From Roseimarinus sediminis (GTDB lineage Bacteria > Bacteroidota > Bacteroidia > Bacteroidales > Prolixibacteraceae), in contig NZ_JBNPXV010000008.1 in NCBI RefSeq assembly GCF_050433125.1, positions 62,001 through 126,000 on the forward strand: 64,000 nucleotides of DNA. Reading direction: 5' to 3'. The notes below the pieces were generated by a model that did not search any database, had not been told where the DNA came from, and was given only the letters and a program-made list of their open reading frames with translations. A program made the position numbers and the translations under genes. Shown in pieces: positions 50,492-60,556 of the stretch (position 1 is its first letter; every line of letters starts with the position of its first letter).

Positions 50492-51544
50492 ATCGATGTA
50501 GATAGAAATCCCCTTTCTGATTTCTTCCAGTTCGATGTATTCGTTTGCAGTATGTGAACGAGCGGAATCGCCGGGTCCTATTTTAACCGACTGGTACGTC
50601 ATTAGAGACTGATCGCTGAGTGTAGGCGATCCATAACAATCGATATTCATTTGCAAGGCCTTTTTTACAAAAGGGTGTTTCATGTCAATCCCCGAAGAGT
50701 TTAAGCGGGTCGACCGTGCTTTTAGCTCACTACCAACCAAAGCATTGATGATTTCGATGATTTCATCGTTGGTATAACACTCGTTGGTACGCACATCCAT
50801 TACAAAACGACAGGTATCGGGAACCACATTGTGCTGAAATCCGGCTTCAATCTGGGTAACAGTCATCTTAACCGGTCCAAGCAAGGGGGAAATTTTCTCA
50901 AAACGATGGTTTTTTATTTTTTCAATATCACTCATCGCCAAATAAATACTATTAATCCCTTCTTCCCGTGCTGCGTGTCCGGCTTTGCCTTTGGCTACAG
51001 CATCAATTACCAGCAAGCCCTTTTCGGCCACCGCCAGTTTCATTTGTGTAGGCTCGCCTACAATAGCAAAATCAACCTTTTCGAGTTGTTTCACCAGAAA
51101 GGCCATGCCATTGGGACCGGAACTTTCTTCTTCGGCCGTTGCTGCAAAAATTAAATTAAAAGGAAGGTTTTGAAGGGGATAAAAATACTTGAAAACGGCC
51201 AACAGACTTACCAGAGGGCCTCCGGCATCATTACTTCCCAATCCGGTCAAACGATCGCCCTCGAGCGTCGCTTTAAAGGGATCGTAGGTCCAGCCATCGA
51301 CCGGCTTTACGGTATCGATGTGTGAATTCAGCAGAATGACCGGTTTTTGATCGTCCCAATACTTGTTGAAACACCAGGTATTGTTCATTGCTTCGTGATA
51401 CGGTATGGCAGCCTGCTGCAGGTTACTACGAACAAGTGCCGCTGCCGCCGCTTCGTTGCCCGACAACGAGGGAGTTTCAATCAATTCCTTCAACAGTGCA
51501 ACACTGTTTTGAAAAAGTACATCCTGATCCATGGTGGGTTCCAA
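50468..51544 (-). CDS. argE: M20 peptidase: acetyl-/succinyl-ornithine (or citrulline) deacylase
   Basis: 358-aa zinc aminoacylase. Metal motifs: 'LLNSHIDTVKP' (His, Asp), 'GSNDAGGPLVSLLA' (bridging Asp), 'EEESSGPNGMAFL' (catalytic Glu). Near argH, arginine synthesis is the likely pathway. Some Bacteroidota use succinylated instead of acetylated intermediates, and the acyl group cannot be told from this sequence. TATCTTTG on the minus strand (51566-51559) matches a -7 element. Upstream on the same strand lies the C10 peptidase gene, 77 bp away. Confidence 0.82.
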   Translation of the reverse strand: MEPTMDQDVLFQNSVALLKELIETPSLSGNEAAAAALVRSNLQQAAIPYHEAMNNTWCFNKYWDDQKPVILLNSHIDTVKPVDGWTYDPFKATLEGDRLTGLGSNDAGGPLVSLLAVFKYFYPLQNLPFNLIFAATAEEESSGPNGMAFLVKQLEKVDFAIVGEPTQMKLAVAEKGLLVIDAVAKGKAGHAAREEGINSIYLAMSDIEKIKNHRFEKISPLLGPVKMTVTQIEAGFQHNVVPDTCRFVMDVRTNECYTNDEIIEIINALVGSELKARSTRLNSSGIDMKHPFVKKALQMNIDCYGSPTLSDQSLMTYQSVKIGPGDSARSHTANEYIELEEIRKGISIYIDLLSGLQL

Positions 51545-51621
51545 AAATTTGATTCGATCAAAGATAAAGATAACAAGTCATGTATACCGTTAGTTTGCCA
51601 AGAAAACAGCCCGATTAACAA

Positions 51622-54600
51622 TCACTTCACAAGCAAGCGCCTGGTAATTTGCTGCTGTTGATATCCGAAAACGAAGAAATAAACACCGGGCAACCAGCCA
51701 TCTACCTTGATCTGTTCGTTGTGTTTACTGAGTACACATGAAGTAATCAGCCGCCGATAGACATCAAACACCTGCAAATCAACAGTTCCAAAGTCATGAC
51801 CTAAAACGACATGAACCCATTCGCCGGCCGGATTGGGATAAAGCTCAAATGATAAATCGGGTAACACTTCGACTTTGGTAGACTGGTAAATGTAGAATTC
51901 AAAGCGCTGTTCGCCTGCAAGGTAGTTTTCGTTTCCACCGTGCTTTGCCAGTATAACAACCCTCCCGGGAAGCGTAAAAATAAGGGAGTCGCCACGTGCC
52001 AGCACACCTTCACCTTCAACTACAAGCAACTCACTTAGCGGCAAGCCTGACGTGGCACTGAAGTCGCTTATTGTCAAAACTGAGTCAAGGGCCAGTGAAT
52101 CGGGAGCAAGGCATTCAATAAGTTGAACTGCTTTGCTTACATGCAGAACAAAAGAAGCATTACCTTGATTCCAGTTGCTGTTTCCTTCCTGCGAAAGGTA
52201 AACATTGGTGCTTCCTGCGCCATGAATACTGATCCCCTGTTCAGCATCATAGCTTGCTATATTTTCATTTTCAATTTTAATTTCGGGTTTCAGTTCAGAG
52301 TTTATTTCGAATTCAGGGAAAAATGCATCATCACCAAAGGTCTTGTGAATGCTGTCGGCAACCGAAATCAACTGATCTGCTTTTACAACGCTCACATGCC
52401 ATTCAACAGGCGAAGCGGCCAGGAAGTTCTCATCTCCGGGCTGCTCAAACAAAAGCGTGCATTGCCCGGCATTGACGGGTCGCAAATAACTCCCATCAAT
52501 TTTTACTATGCCCGTATCACTGCTGCTCACCAGCACTTCGAGCCCCGCAGTGGATTTCACCTCGAAAGCAGCAGGCTCCGAGGCATACGGGTAAAGACTG
52601 TCGATGGCAACAAGCAAAATCTCCTGTCTTCCTTTCACCACAACAAATTCACTGGCAAGTGGTTCAGCCGGTTGATAGCATGCATTTCCGGTCTGAAGTG
52701 CCAGCAATCCGGCCTGGCCAGTGCCTAAAGTATACAACGAATCGCCGGCAACGCGGACATTGTCGGTGGTCGTTTCGTAAACAAGCGGCAAACCCGAATT
52801 TGCGATGCCCTGCAGCACATAAGGCTGCTTGCTGTATGCCAGTGAATCTGTCTGATCGAATACAATTTGCTGTCCTGCTCTTTCAATGGTTTGCCATTCG
52901 GTAAAAGCAGAACTTTCCACTGCCAGCTCATGGCCACAACCCTGATCACTTATTATAACTTTTGCCCTCACCGCTTTTCCACACAGGGTATCGGCATTTA
53001 AGAGCAGCAGGCTGTCGGTCACCCCAAGTTCACTAATTTCTTCATTCAAATCTTTCACTTGCCATTGAAATGCGTACGACCAATCAGCGTTACAGGCATC
53101 GAGCGAATCGGACCAGCTTCCCGTTGCTGCAAAAAGCGTTTCTCCATAAACAGCAGCTCCGGTAAGTTTTGGTTCTTCAGTATTCAGTGGCGCATCGTTG
53201 ATCGATTCTACCTTGAGCAAGACCATGGCCGTATCGCTGTATTCAAAGCCATCGCTCACACGAATTGCCACCTTACGCAGGGTGCTTGTTTCGGGAGCAT
53301 CGGAATTGACAAAATAATACAGGTGTTGAAATAAGTCACGAAGCTCATCAGCTGACTGTCTTTCGTTGAAGTCAACAAGGAGTGTATCACTATAATTTCC
53401 TGAGACAAGAGCAGATGAAAGGCTGTCAGCAAAAACAAGGAATTCATCCTGGTTTTCCAGCTTATCAACAATCCATATTTGAATTGACTTTAGCGTATCT
53501 CCATCTGCATCTTCAATTAAAACATCGCTGTCGGCCAGGAAACCATCAAACAATTGTTCGCTCACTGTTCCAATGAAATCATTAGCAAGAGCTCCCGAAC
53601 TGTTATCCTGATCAAGATTGACCAGCGGAGCTGCATTGACAGTAATTAAACGCTGAACGGGAGTGTAAGCAAGGCCTGCACTGTTTGCGGCAAACAAGCT
53701 GTACCAGATGGTATCGGGCCCGGGCAGCCCCCTAACTTCAATTTCAAAATAACCGGTATCGCGTAAATTTTCAGAAACTTCGAAGGGCCGCCACAGAGCA
53801 AAATCGAGCAATGAATCGGTGCTCCATACCACGCCGGTTCTCGTTACAGCCGAATCGTTGAGTGCTTCAAGGTGACCTTTAATATCTGCCCCGGTACGAA
53901 AAACACTTCTAACTTCTGTAAGTGCAAGCACAGGCTGAGCAGGCAATGTTCTAAACGTGAAAGGCTCACTGTATCCGGTTCCTTCTTCCGTTGTAGCCCA
54001 GGCTTTGACCTCATACGTGGTGTATGCCGATAACTTTTGAAGGCTGGCACTAAAAAGTAGCGAATCGCTGTCGACAATAATCACACTATCGGCTGCATGC
54101 GTACTTTTGCTTAAAACAAAGCCTCGTTCGCTTACCACTTTGCCCTGGCTGTTGATCAGTTGCCCGTAAACATTGGCCTCGCTGGAAGATAAGACCTGAA
54201 CATCGCCTACTTCAACTTCGGGCGGCAATCCTTTGGTCGAAAAAGACCAGACCGGCCCGGTGCTGCTTTTGTAGGCATCGCTGGAAACAACCTGCCACTT
54301 ATAGCTTGTATAAGGATCGAGTCCATGAAGTTGAAAGCTGTTTTCAGTTGTCGTTCCCATCAACTTCAAACTGTCATCTTTCCCCACATAAATACTGTAG
54401 ATGAGCTGATCGCCATCGGGATCACCACCAGTCCAGCTCAATAGCGGATGGATGCTAATTCTTGTTGTATCATCGGCCGGCAAGGGGTTTCCGGGTACAT
54501 GGGGTTCAATATTCTGTTTGCTGTTGCTGATGCTTACATCGTCGATAAACATCCATTGCTCATCGTAAAAATCGTAGTTTTGCTGACTGAATTGCAGGCG

Positions 54601-56115
54601 TACCACCTTTCCGGAGTACTGAGCCAGCGACACACGGTATTGTTGCCATGCTTCATCGCTGAAACTGCCGTTAAAGATGGTGGTCAACAATTCATTACCA
54701 TATTGTGAATAAACTGCGGCTTGCTGATTGTTCTTAGTCGAAAGTTCTGCCGTTGTTCGTTTTACCCAGAAACTCAGCAGGCCGTTTTCGGGAACGGTGA
54801 AGGTGAGTGTTGCAGTATTCTTTGAGTAGGATGAAAATCCGGGTTTCGACAGTAGCATGCTGTACGCTCCCGAATGGCTTACTTCGTTGTTCACTTCGGC
54901 CACACCCGACAAGGAAAAACCGTTGCTGCTGCCTGTCTCAAAACCTGCTGCCAGCGGCATTGCACTAATTGGTGAATAGACGGGTTCGATCCCCAGCAGG
55001 GCAGATTGCTCCCGGGTATAGTTCGAGCTTCCCGGGTTGAGCGCCGATAAAAGATAATAGCCATTGTAGTTGCCACCCCAGCCCCAGTTAAAATGGAAAT
55101 AGTTGTCACGATAGCCATCGCATACAAAGGCATGACCGTTGCTTCCCGACGGACTGTTGCCGGCGTAGATAAAGGGTCTGCCCCGCTGTATCTCGTCTTT
55201 TAACAATTGTTCCCATTCGCTTTGTTCATCCCATTTGTAGCGCTCGGGAAGATACTGAGCATTAGAATAGCCAAAATGGTTGATCATTGCCGGAATGGCA
55301 TCTTCGAGGTAGGATCCTGAACCCAGGGGACCAAAATCCATCTCAACGGCCACAGCCAGATGATAACTGATTTGTTGTATTTGTGCATTCTCGGTTAGCG
55401 GATGATCGGGCATGGCTCCCCAAACATAATTTGCAGCGGCAAAGTCGGCCGATAACTTTCCATATTTTGAATGAAAATAACTGTGTTCGCCAAAACCTTT
55501 TTGTGGGAAGGACCAGAATTTCATGACCTGTGCCAGCGCCGTCGCCACGCAGCCAATCCATACATGCCCGTTACCGGTATTTGCAAGAGGGTCAGCTGGT
55601 GCCAGCTCGTTGTAAAAGGGTCCCTGATCCCAGGTCGTGGTGAGCAGTGGACCTGCCTCGTCGATGTTGTCCGATTTCAATGGACGGTAGTCATCGGTGC
55701 TGTAGCGCGTCCACAAAGATGTAACTTCGGGTGAAGGTTCATAGCCTGGCTGCCCTGCTTCACGAATTTCACTTTCAAGCCCTTCAATCCATGCGCCAAC
55801 TTCGGCAGGGGTATTTTCAAGCTGAAAGCTTCCTTTTAAACCATAGGCCAGAACAGGCTGCAGGGCATCGATGCCGGCAACCAGCACCCATGCTTCGGGG
55901 TCGAACGACACAAGGTAGAACAAAGCCTGTTTGTTTTCAGTATGGCTTTGCAAATGAGCAATCTGATATTCACTTACACCAAGTCCCTGACTGTTCAGCC
56001 AGTTGACCGCTACCTTCCGGGCATCGCCTTCTGAAATACCTGCACCCCAAACAGGCAAAACGATCGGCAACAGCCACAAAAGGATTAAGAAGCACTTTAT
56101 CTTCATGTATCTCAT
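51622..56115 (-). CDS. C10 (streptopain-like) cysteine peptidase, multidomain, T9SS-exported
   Basis: 1497 aa. The signal peptide and a SpeB-type propeptide (about 27-115) precede the C10 domain (about 155-380) with nucleophile Cys189 in 'WIGCVATALAQVMKFW' and catalytic His328 in 'SNGHAFVCDGY', then 'HFNWGWGG'. Downstream come a jelly-roll module, a fibronectin-III-like module (about 545-640), cadherin/Ig-like repeats and MBG-like repeats. The C-terminus is a T9SS sorting domain ('FELYPNPAGEWVHV ... GVYFFVFGYQQQQITRRLLVK'). Related proteins include PrtT and interpain. It probably degrades extracellular protein. Confidence 0.9.
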   Translation of the reverse strand: MRYMKIKCFLILLWLLPIVLPVWGAGISEGDARKVAVNWLNSQGLGVSEYQIAHLQSHTENKQALFYLVSFDPEAWVLVAGIDALQPVLAYGLKGSFQLENTPAEVGAWIEGLESEIREAGQPGYEPSPEVTSLWTRYSTDDYRPLKSDNIDEAGPLLTTTWDQGPFYNELAPADPLANTGNGHVWIGCVATALAQVMKFWSFPQKGFGEHSYFHSKYGKLSADFAAANYVWGAMPDHPLTENAQIQQISYHLAVAVEMDFGPLGSGSYLEDAIPAMINHFGYSNAQYLPERYKWDEQSEWEQLLKDEIQRGRPFIYAGNSPSGSNGHAFVCDGYRDNYFHFNWGWGGNYNGYYLLSALNPGSSNYTREQSALLGIEPVYSPISAMPLAAGFETGSSNGFSLSGVAEVNNEVSHSGAYSMLLSKPGFSSYSKNTATLTFTVPENGLLSFWVKRTTAELSTKNNQQAAVYSQYGNELLTTIFNGSFSDEAWQQYRVSLAQYSGKVVRLQFSQQNYDFYDEQWMFIDDVSISNSKQNIEPHVPGNPLPADDTTRISIHPLLSWTGGDPDGDQLIYSIYVGKDDSLKLMGTTTENSFQLHGLDPYTSYKWQVVSSDAYKSSTGPVWSFSTKGLPPEVEVGDVQVLSSSEANVYGQLINSQGKVVSERGFVLSKSTHAADSVIIVDSDSLLFSASLQKLSAYTTYEVKAWATTEEGTGYSEPFTFRTLPAQPVLALTEVRSVFRTGADIKGHLEALNDSAVTRTGVVWSTDSLLDFALWRPFEVSENLRDTGYFEIEVRGLPGPDTIWYSLFAANSAGLAYTPVQRLITVNAAPLVNLDQDNSSGALANDFIGTVSEQLFDGFLADSDVLIEDADGDTLKSIQIWIVDKLENQDEFLVFADSLSSALVSGNYSDTLLVDFNERQSADELRDLFQHLYYFVNSDAPETSTLRKVAIRVSDGFEYSDTAMVLLKVESINDAPLNTEEPKLTGAAVYGETLFAATGSWSDSLDACNADWSYAFQWQVKDLNEEISELGVTDSLLLLNADTLCGKAVRAKVIISDQGCGHELAVESSAFTEWQTIERAGQQIVFDQTDSLAYSKQPYVLQGIANSGLPLVYETTTDNVRVAGDSLYTLGTGQAGLLALQTGNACYQPAEPLASEFVVVKGRQEILLVAIDSLYPYASEPAAFEVKSTAGLEVLVSSSDTGIVKIDGSYLRPVNAGQCTLLFEQPGDENFLAASPVEWHVSVVKADQLISVADSIHKTFGDDAFFPEFEINSELKPEIKIENENIASYDAEQGISIHGAGSTNVYLSQEGNSNWNQGNASFVLHVSKAVQLIECLAPDSLALDSVLTISDFSATSGLPLSELLVVEGEGVLARGDSLIFTLPGRVVILAKHGGNENYLAGEQRFEFYIYQSTKVEVLPDLSFELYPNPAGEWVHVVLGHDFGTVDLQVFDVYRRLITSCVLSKHNEQIKVDGWLPGVYFFVFGYQQQQITRRLLVK

Positions 56116-56227
56116 CCCTCCGCGAACCTTGTTTCAGTCTGGAAAAATAGTGCATTATTGAAGAAGAAGCAATTTTTACCTGAAATATGTCCATCTGTCA
56201 TTTTCTTGGTTGAAAATATATGGAAAG

Positions 56228-56255
56228 AAAAAAAAGAGACACCTGTGGCATCTCT
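56228..56255 (-). terminator. Intrinsic terminator of lon
   Basis: On the minus strand AGAGATGCC (56255-56247) pairs with GGTGTCTCT (56243-56235) across a 3-nt loop, nine pairs including two wobbles, followed by eight T's. Confidence 0.8.
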
Positions 56256-56285
56256 TATAATTCTTCGACAGGTCAAAATTGCCTG

Positions 56286-58742
56286 CTATTGTATTTTCAC
56301 CGGCTTGTCTACTTTGGTTTTCAAAAGCGCCAGTTGCAGTACATCGGTGATGGTGGCAACAAAATGGAACTTAAGTCCACGGATGTAGATTTCCTTGATC
56401 TCATCGATGTCCTTACGGTTTTCCTCCGAAAGAATAATTTCTTTAATACCGGCACGTTTGGCCGCCAGTATTTTTTCCTTGATACCACCAACAGGAAGTA
56501 CTTTTCCACGCAGTGTAATTTCGCCGGTCATGGCCAGACCACTCTTCACTTTACGTTGAGTAAAAGCTGAAGCCAGCGAGGTAACCATGGTAACTCCGGC
56601 TGAAGGACCATCTTTGGGAATTGCACCTTCGGGAACATGAACATGCACATTCCAGCGTTCGAAAACCGATGGTTCGAGCTGAAGTTCGTCAGCATGCGCC
56701 TTAAGGTATTCAAGTGCCAGCATGGCCGACTCCTTCATTACGTCACCCAGATTGCCGGTAAGGGTCAGTTGTCCCTTCCCTTTGCTCAGGCTCGATTCTA
56801 CGTAAAGAATCTCACCTCCGACGGCAGTCCATGCCAGTCCGGTAACAACACCTGCAAACTCATTGCCCTGGTATTTTTCTTTCAGGAAACGGGGAATGCC
56901 CAAGTATTTTTGTACCGCTTCCACATCAATGCTTTTATCCACTTCCTCTTCGAAAGCAATTTTACGGGCCAGGCGGCGAACCAGTTTGGCCAGTTGTTTG
57001 TCGAGTTCGCGTACACCCGATTCACGTGTATACTTTTCGATTATAAACTCGAAAACGTTGCTTTTCAGCTTAAAGGAATCCTCGGGCAAGCCATGGTTTC
57101 GCAACTGCTTAGGCCATAAATGCCGTTTGGCTATTTCAACTTTTTCCTCAACCAGGTAACCGCTTACCTCAATCAACTCCATGCGATCGCGCAAAGGACC
57201 ACTAATGGTACTCAGGGTATTGGCGGTTGCGACAAACATAACTTTCGACAAGTCGAACTCAATGTCGAGGTAATTATCGTGGAATTCAAAATTTTGCTCC
57301 GGGTCGAGTACTTCAAGAAGTGCCGAAGCGGGATCGCCATGAAAGTCTTTCGATATTTTATCAATTTCATCGAGAATAAAAACCGGATTCGAGGTTTTTG
57401 CTTTTTTGATGTTCTGAATGATTCGGCCCGGCATGGCACCGATGTAGGTTTTACGGTGACCACGAATTTCGGCTTCATCGTGCAAACCACCCAAACTCAT
57501 ACGAATATAGTTGCGTCCCAATGCTTTGGCTACTGATTTTCCCAGCGAAGTTTTACCTACTCCGGGAGGACCATACAAACAAATAATTGGCGACTTCATA
57601 TCGTTCTTCAATTTAAGCACTGCAAGGTGTTCCAGAATTCGCTCCTTCACCAGCTCCAGTCCGTAATGATCTTCGTCGAGTACCTCTTCGGCATGTTTCA
57701 TGTCGAAATTGTCTTCCGAAAACTCATTCCATGGCAAATCAAGCAGGGTTTGCACATAGGTAAGCTGAATGGAATATTCGCCGGCAGCCGGATTTAATCG
57801 TTGCAATTTATCAACTTCCTTATCGAAAAGCTCAGCCACCTCCTTATTCCATTTTTTATCCTTTGCCTTTTCTTTCAGGTCCTGAATATCTTTTTCCATT
57901 GGGTTACCACCCAACTCGTCCTGAATGGTTTTCATTTGTTGTTGCAGGAGATATTCACGCTGCTGCTGGTCCATGTCGGTTTTCACTTTCGACTGGATAT
58001 CCTTCTTCAATTCAACCAACTGCAACTCTCGAACAAGGTACGAAATGGCCTGAATTCCTCTTTCGCTCAGGCTATTGAGCTCCAGCAAGCCCTGCTTTTC
58101 ACTCAGCTTTATTTCCGAATTGGAGCAGATGAAATTAATAAGGAAAGCCGGATTTTCGATATTGCGTACAGCAAATGTTGCTTCAGGAGAAACATTGGCC
58201 GAATTTTTGGCAATTTTAATGGCAATGTCCTTCAGCGATTCAACAATGGCTTCAAATTCAGCAGAACCCTCGCTTGGCTGGATGTCGTTCAGGTTGCTGA
58301 TTCTGGCAACATGATACGGCTCTTCCTCGATCATTTGTTCGAGTTGATAACGCTGCTTGCCCTGGATAATTACCGTGGTGTTCCCATCGGGCATCTCCAG
58401 TATTTTCAAAATTTTGGCAACTGTTCCCACCCGGTGAATGTCATCTCCTGAAGGGTCGTCCACATCGGGATCGATTTGTGACATGGTTCCCATCAGTCCA
58501 TTCTTCTTATAAACCTCCCGAACCAGTTTCAGCGATTTGTGTCTTCCAACCGAGATGGGTAAAACCACCCCGGGAAACAACACCGTATTTCGAAGCGGCA
58601 AAATTGGCAGTACCGCAGGCAGTTCTTTCACCACCAAATCATCTTCCCCTCCATCGGCTATGATTGGCACAAAATCGGAATCATCATCGCTCATTCCTGT
58701 AAATATAAACCCTCTGCTATCTTTGATATTTTTGTCACCCAT
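56286..58742 (-). CDS. lon: ATP-dependent protease Lon
   Basis: 818-aa AAA+ serine protease. The N-terminal substrate domain is 'LPILPLRNTVLFPGVVLPISVGR'. Walker A is 'GPPGVGKTSLGKSVAKALG', followed by 'PVFILDEIDKI'. The catalytic serine is in 'PKDGPSAGVTMVT' and the dyad lysine in 'LPVGGIKEKILAAKRAG'. It clears misfolded and regulatory proteins. TATATTTG on the minus strand (58754-58747) matches a -7 element, but lies only a few bases from the ATG. Confidence 0.97.
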   Translation of the reverse strand: MGDKNIKDSRGFIFTGMSDDDSDFVPIIADGGEDDLVVKELPAVLPILPLRNTVLFPGVVLPISVGRHKSLKLVREVYKKNGLMGTMSQIDPDVDDPSGDDIHRVGTVAKILKILEMPDGNTTVIIQGKQRYQLEQMIEEEPYHVARISNLNDIQPSEGSAEFEAIVESLKDIAIKIAKNSANVSPEATFAVRNIENPAFLINFICSNSEIKLSEKQGLLELNSLSERGIQAISYLVRELQLVELKKDIQSKVKTDMDQQQREYLLQQQMKTIQDELGGNPMEKDIQDLKEKAKDKKWNKEVAELFDKEVDKLQRLNPAAGEYSIQLTYVQTLLDLPWNEFSEDNFDMKHAEEVLDEDHYGLELVKERILEHLAVLKLKNDMKSPIICLYGPPGVGKTSLGKSVAKALGRNYIRMSLGGLHDEAEIRGHRKTYIGAMPGRIIQNIKKAKTSNPVFILDEIDKISKDFHGDPASALLEVLDPEQNFEFHDNYLDIEFDLSKVMFVATANTLSTISGPLRDRMELIEVSGYLVEEKVEIAKRHLWPKQLRNHGLPEDSFKLKSNVFEFIIEKYTRESGVRELDKQLAKLVRRLARKIAFEEEVDKSIDVEAVQKYLGIPRFLKEKYQGNEFAGVVTGLAWTAVGGEILYVESSLSKGKGQLTLTGNLGDVMKESAMLALEYLKAHADELQLEPSVFERWNVHVHVPEGAIPKDGPSAGVTMVTSLASAFTQRKVKSGLAMTGEITLRGKVLPVGGIKEKILAAKRAGIKEIILSEENRKDIDEIKEIYIRGLKFHFVATITDVLQLALLKTKVDKPVKIQ

Positions 58743-59080
58743 ATTACAAATATAAATTTAAAGCTGACAGAGTGTCTTGTCAGCTGCTCTATTTTTCGTG
58801 CATGCTTATTGGTCAATAGCCATGCCAAAATAGAAACTATCTTTCAAATGGAAACAGTTTGCAGGCTTACAACAAAGAAATACGCATCGTGTTGAATAGA
58901 TGGGGACGAATTTGTTTATTACCTGCCGCATGCATTGATTGAGTATTGAAAAAGGCCTTTTACGACTACAATTAACAAGATGTGCTTACCTAAATATTCT
59001 TAATTGCTTTTGCTTTGACTTTTCCAATAAGATGTGGCCTTTACTAACTCCCCTTCGGTAGCAAGAAGTATGCTCCCCTA
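58743..59080. other. Intergenic region upstream of lon
   Basis: 338 bp without a gene. It contains a perfect 8-bp inverted repeat, AGCTGACA (58762-58769) and TGTCAGCT (58778-58785), about 20 bp before the lon start codon. It could be a repressor operator or a 5' UTR hairpin. Nothing else recognisable. Confidence 0.45.
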
Positions 59081-59578
59081 TTATTTTCGCAGCAAATCGA
59101 TATACGAATAGTCGAAGTTGTTTTTATCGTCATGGTAGTCTTCGCGAGCGGCTTCATTCCATTCATCATAGTCGATTTCAGGAAAATATACATCGGCATC
59201 GAAGTCTTTGTGAACCAAAGTCAGATATAGTTTTCTGGCCAGCGGATAAGACTGCCGGTACACCATTCCGCCACCGATGATAAATGCTTCTTTTTCATCT
59301 TTCACCTTTTCAAGTGCTTCTTCAATCGAAGCAACCACTTCGCAGCCTTCGAAGCAATCATCCATCTGGTCGGAGATCACGATGTGCCTGCGATTGGGCA
59401 AAGGCCATTTGGGCAACGACAACAGCGTATTGCGCCCCATGATCAATGTTTTTCCGGTGGTAATCGCTTTAAAACGCTTCAAATCGTTGGGTAAATGAAA
59501 CAGCAGATCGTTATTTTTGCCAATTGCAAAGTTTTGTGCTATGGCTACGATGATGGATATGTTGTTGTGTATGGTCAT
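59081..59578 (-). CDS. folA: Dihydrofolate reductase
   Basis: 165-aa NADPH-dependent enzyme reducing dihydrofolate to THF. It has 'ISIIVAIAQNFAIGKNNDLLFHLPNDLKRFKAIT', with Asp of 'LPNDLKRF' as the substrate-binding acidic residue, 'TLIMGRNTL' and 'AFIIGGGMVYRQ'. It is downstream of thyA on the same strand, a standard pairing because ThyA produces dihydrofolate. The 142-bp spacer between them is filled with 'gtcatt' word repeats. Confidence 0.96.
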   Translation of the reverse strand: MTIHNNISIIVAIAQNFAIGKNNDLLFHLPNDLKRFKAITTGKTLIMGRNTLLSLPKWPLPNRRHIVISDQMDDCFEGCEVVASIEEALEKVKDEKEAFIIGGGMVYRQSYPLARKLYLTLVHKDFDADVYFPEIDYDEWNEAAREDYHDDKNNFDYSYIDLLRK

Positions 59579-59591
59579 AATAAAAGGAAAA

Positions 59592-59720
59592 AGTCATTGT
59601 AAAAAGAAAAAAGTCATTGGTCATTAAGTCATTGATTCATTGCACAAAGAAAAAGTCATTGGTCATTGACCAGACATTAACTTAGTAACTTTTACTACTG
59701 AGTATATGACTTACTGACTT
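59592..59720. repeat. 'gtcatt' word repeats between folA and thyA
   Basis: Repeated AAAAAGTCATTGGTCATTAA-type words at about 59607-59640 and 59651-59670, followed by partly complementary TATGACTTACTGACTTTT near 59705. A run of about 32 bp is repeated directly on the other side of thyA at 60527-60556. Confidence 0.75.
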
Positions 59721-60515
59721 TTACACGGCCACCTTGCCCTTGATGTGTGGATGGGCCTGGTAGTTAAGCAGCTCAAAGTCGTCGTACTGAAAGTCGAATA
59801 TACTTTTCACCTCCGGATTAATTTTCATTACCGGCAGCGGATAAGGTTCTCTTGTTAGTTGCAGTTTCACCTGATCGATGTGGTTGGTGTAAATATGCAG
59901 GTCGCCAAAGGTATGCACAAAATCGCCGGGTTCGAGCCCGCATACCTGAGCCATCATCATGGTTAAGAGCGCATACGATGCAATGTTGAAAGGCACTCCC
60001 AGAAACGAATCGGCACTTCGCTGATACAACTGACAGGAGAGTTTGCCATCGGCCACATAAAACTGGAAAAAGGCATGACAGGGCGGCAGGTTCATGTTAG
60101 GCAAATCGGCCACATTCCAGGCACTGACAATGATGCGTCGTGAATCGGGGTTGTTTTTAATAGCATCGACGGCCTGACTGATCTGATCGACCGAGCCTCC
60201 ATTGTAATCGGGCCATGAGCGCCACTGATGTCCATAAATATGTCCCAGTTCACCCTTCTCGTCGGCCCATTCGTTCCAAATGCGCACTCCGTTGTCCTGA
60301 AGGTATTTCACATTGGTATCGCCGGCAAGAAACCAGAGCAATTCATGAATAATTGATTTCAGGTGCAGTTTTTTAGTGGTTACCACCGGAAAACCATCCT
60401 GCAGGTTAAAGCGCATTTGGTAGCCAAAAGTAGAAATCGTACCTGTTCCGGTGCGATCCTCTTTCCGTATGCCTTTATCGAGCGTATGCTGTAATAAATC
60501 GAGGTATTGTTTCAT
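59721..60515 (-). CDS. thyA: Thymidylate synthase
   Basis: 264 aa, the same length as the E. coli enzyme. It makes dTMP from dUMP using methylene-THF. The catalytic cysteine is in 'MNLPPCHAFFQFYV' (about residue 146); 'RSADSFLGVPFNIASYALL' and 'HIYTNHIDQVKLQL' are intact. It is flanked on both sides by a ~30-bp 'gtcatt' direct repeat. Confidence 0.97.
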   Translation of the reverse strand: MKQYLDLLQHTLDKGIRKEDRTGTGTISTFGYQMRFNLQDGFPVVTTKKLHLKSIIHELLWFLAGDTNVKYLQDNGVRIWNEWADEKGELGHIYGHQWRSWPDYNGGSVDQISQAVDAIKNNPDSRRIIVSAWNVADLPNMNLPPCHAFFQFYVADGKLSCQLYQRSADSFLGVPFNIASYALLTMMMAQVCGLEPGDFVHTFGDLHIYTNHIDQVKLQLTREPYPLPVMKINPEVKSIFDFQYDDFELLNYQAHPHIKGKVAV

Positions 60516-60526
60516 CGCTAATAAAA

Positions 60527-60556
60527 AAAGTCATTGGTCATTAAGTCATTGATTCA
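60527..60556. repeat. Direct copy of the 'gtcatt' repeat upstream of thyA
   Basis: Begins AAAAAGTCATTGGTCATTAA and matches the run at about 59610-59640. The rest of the gap to nupC (60557-60701) has an AACTATAA / TTATAGTT inverted repeat (60614-60621, 60647-60654) and 'ctagtatctaatatct' words at about 60666-60690. No gene. Confidence 0.7.
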
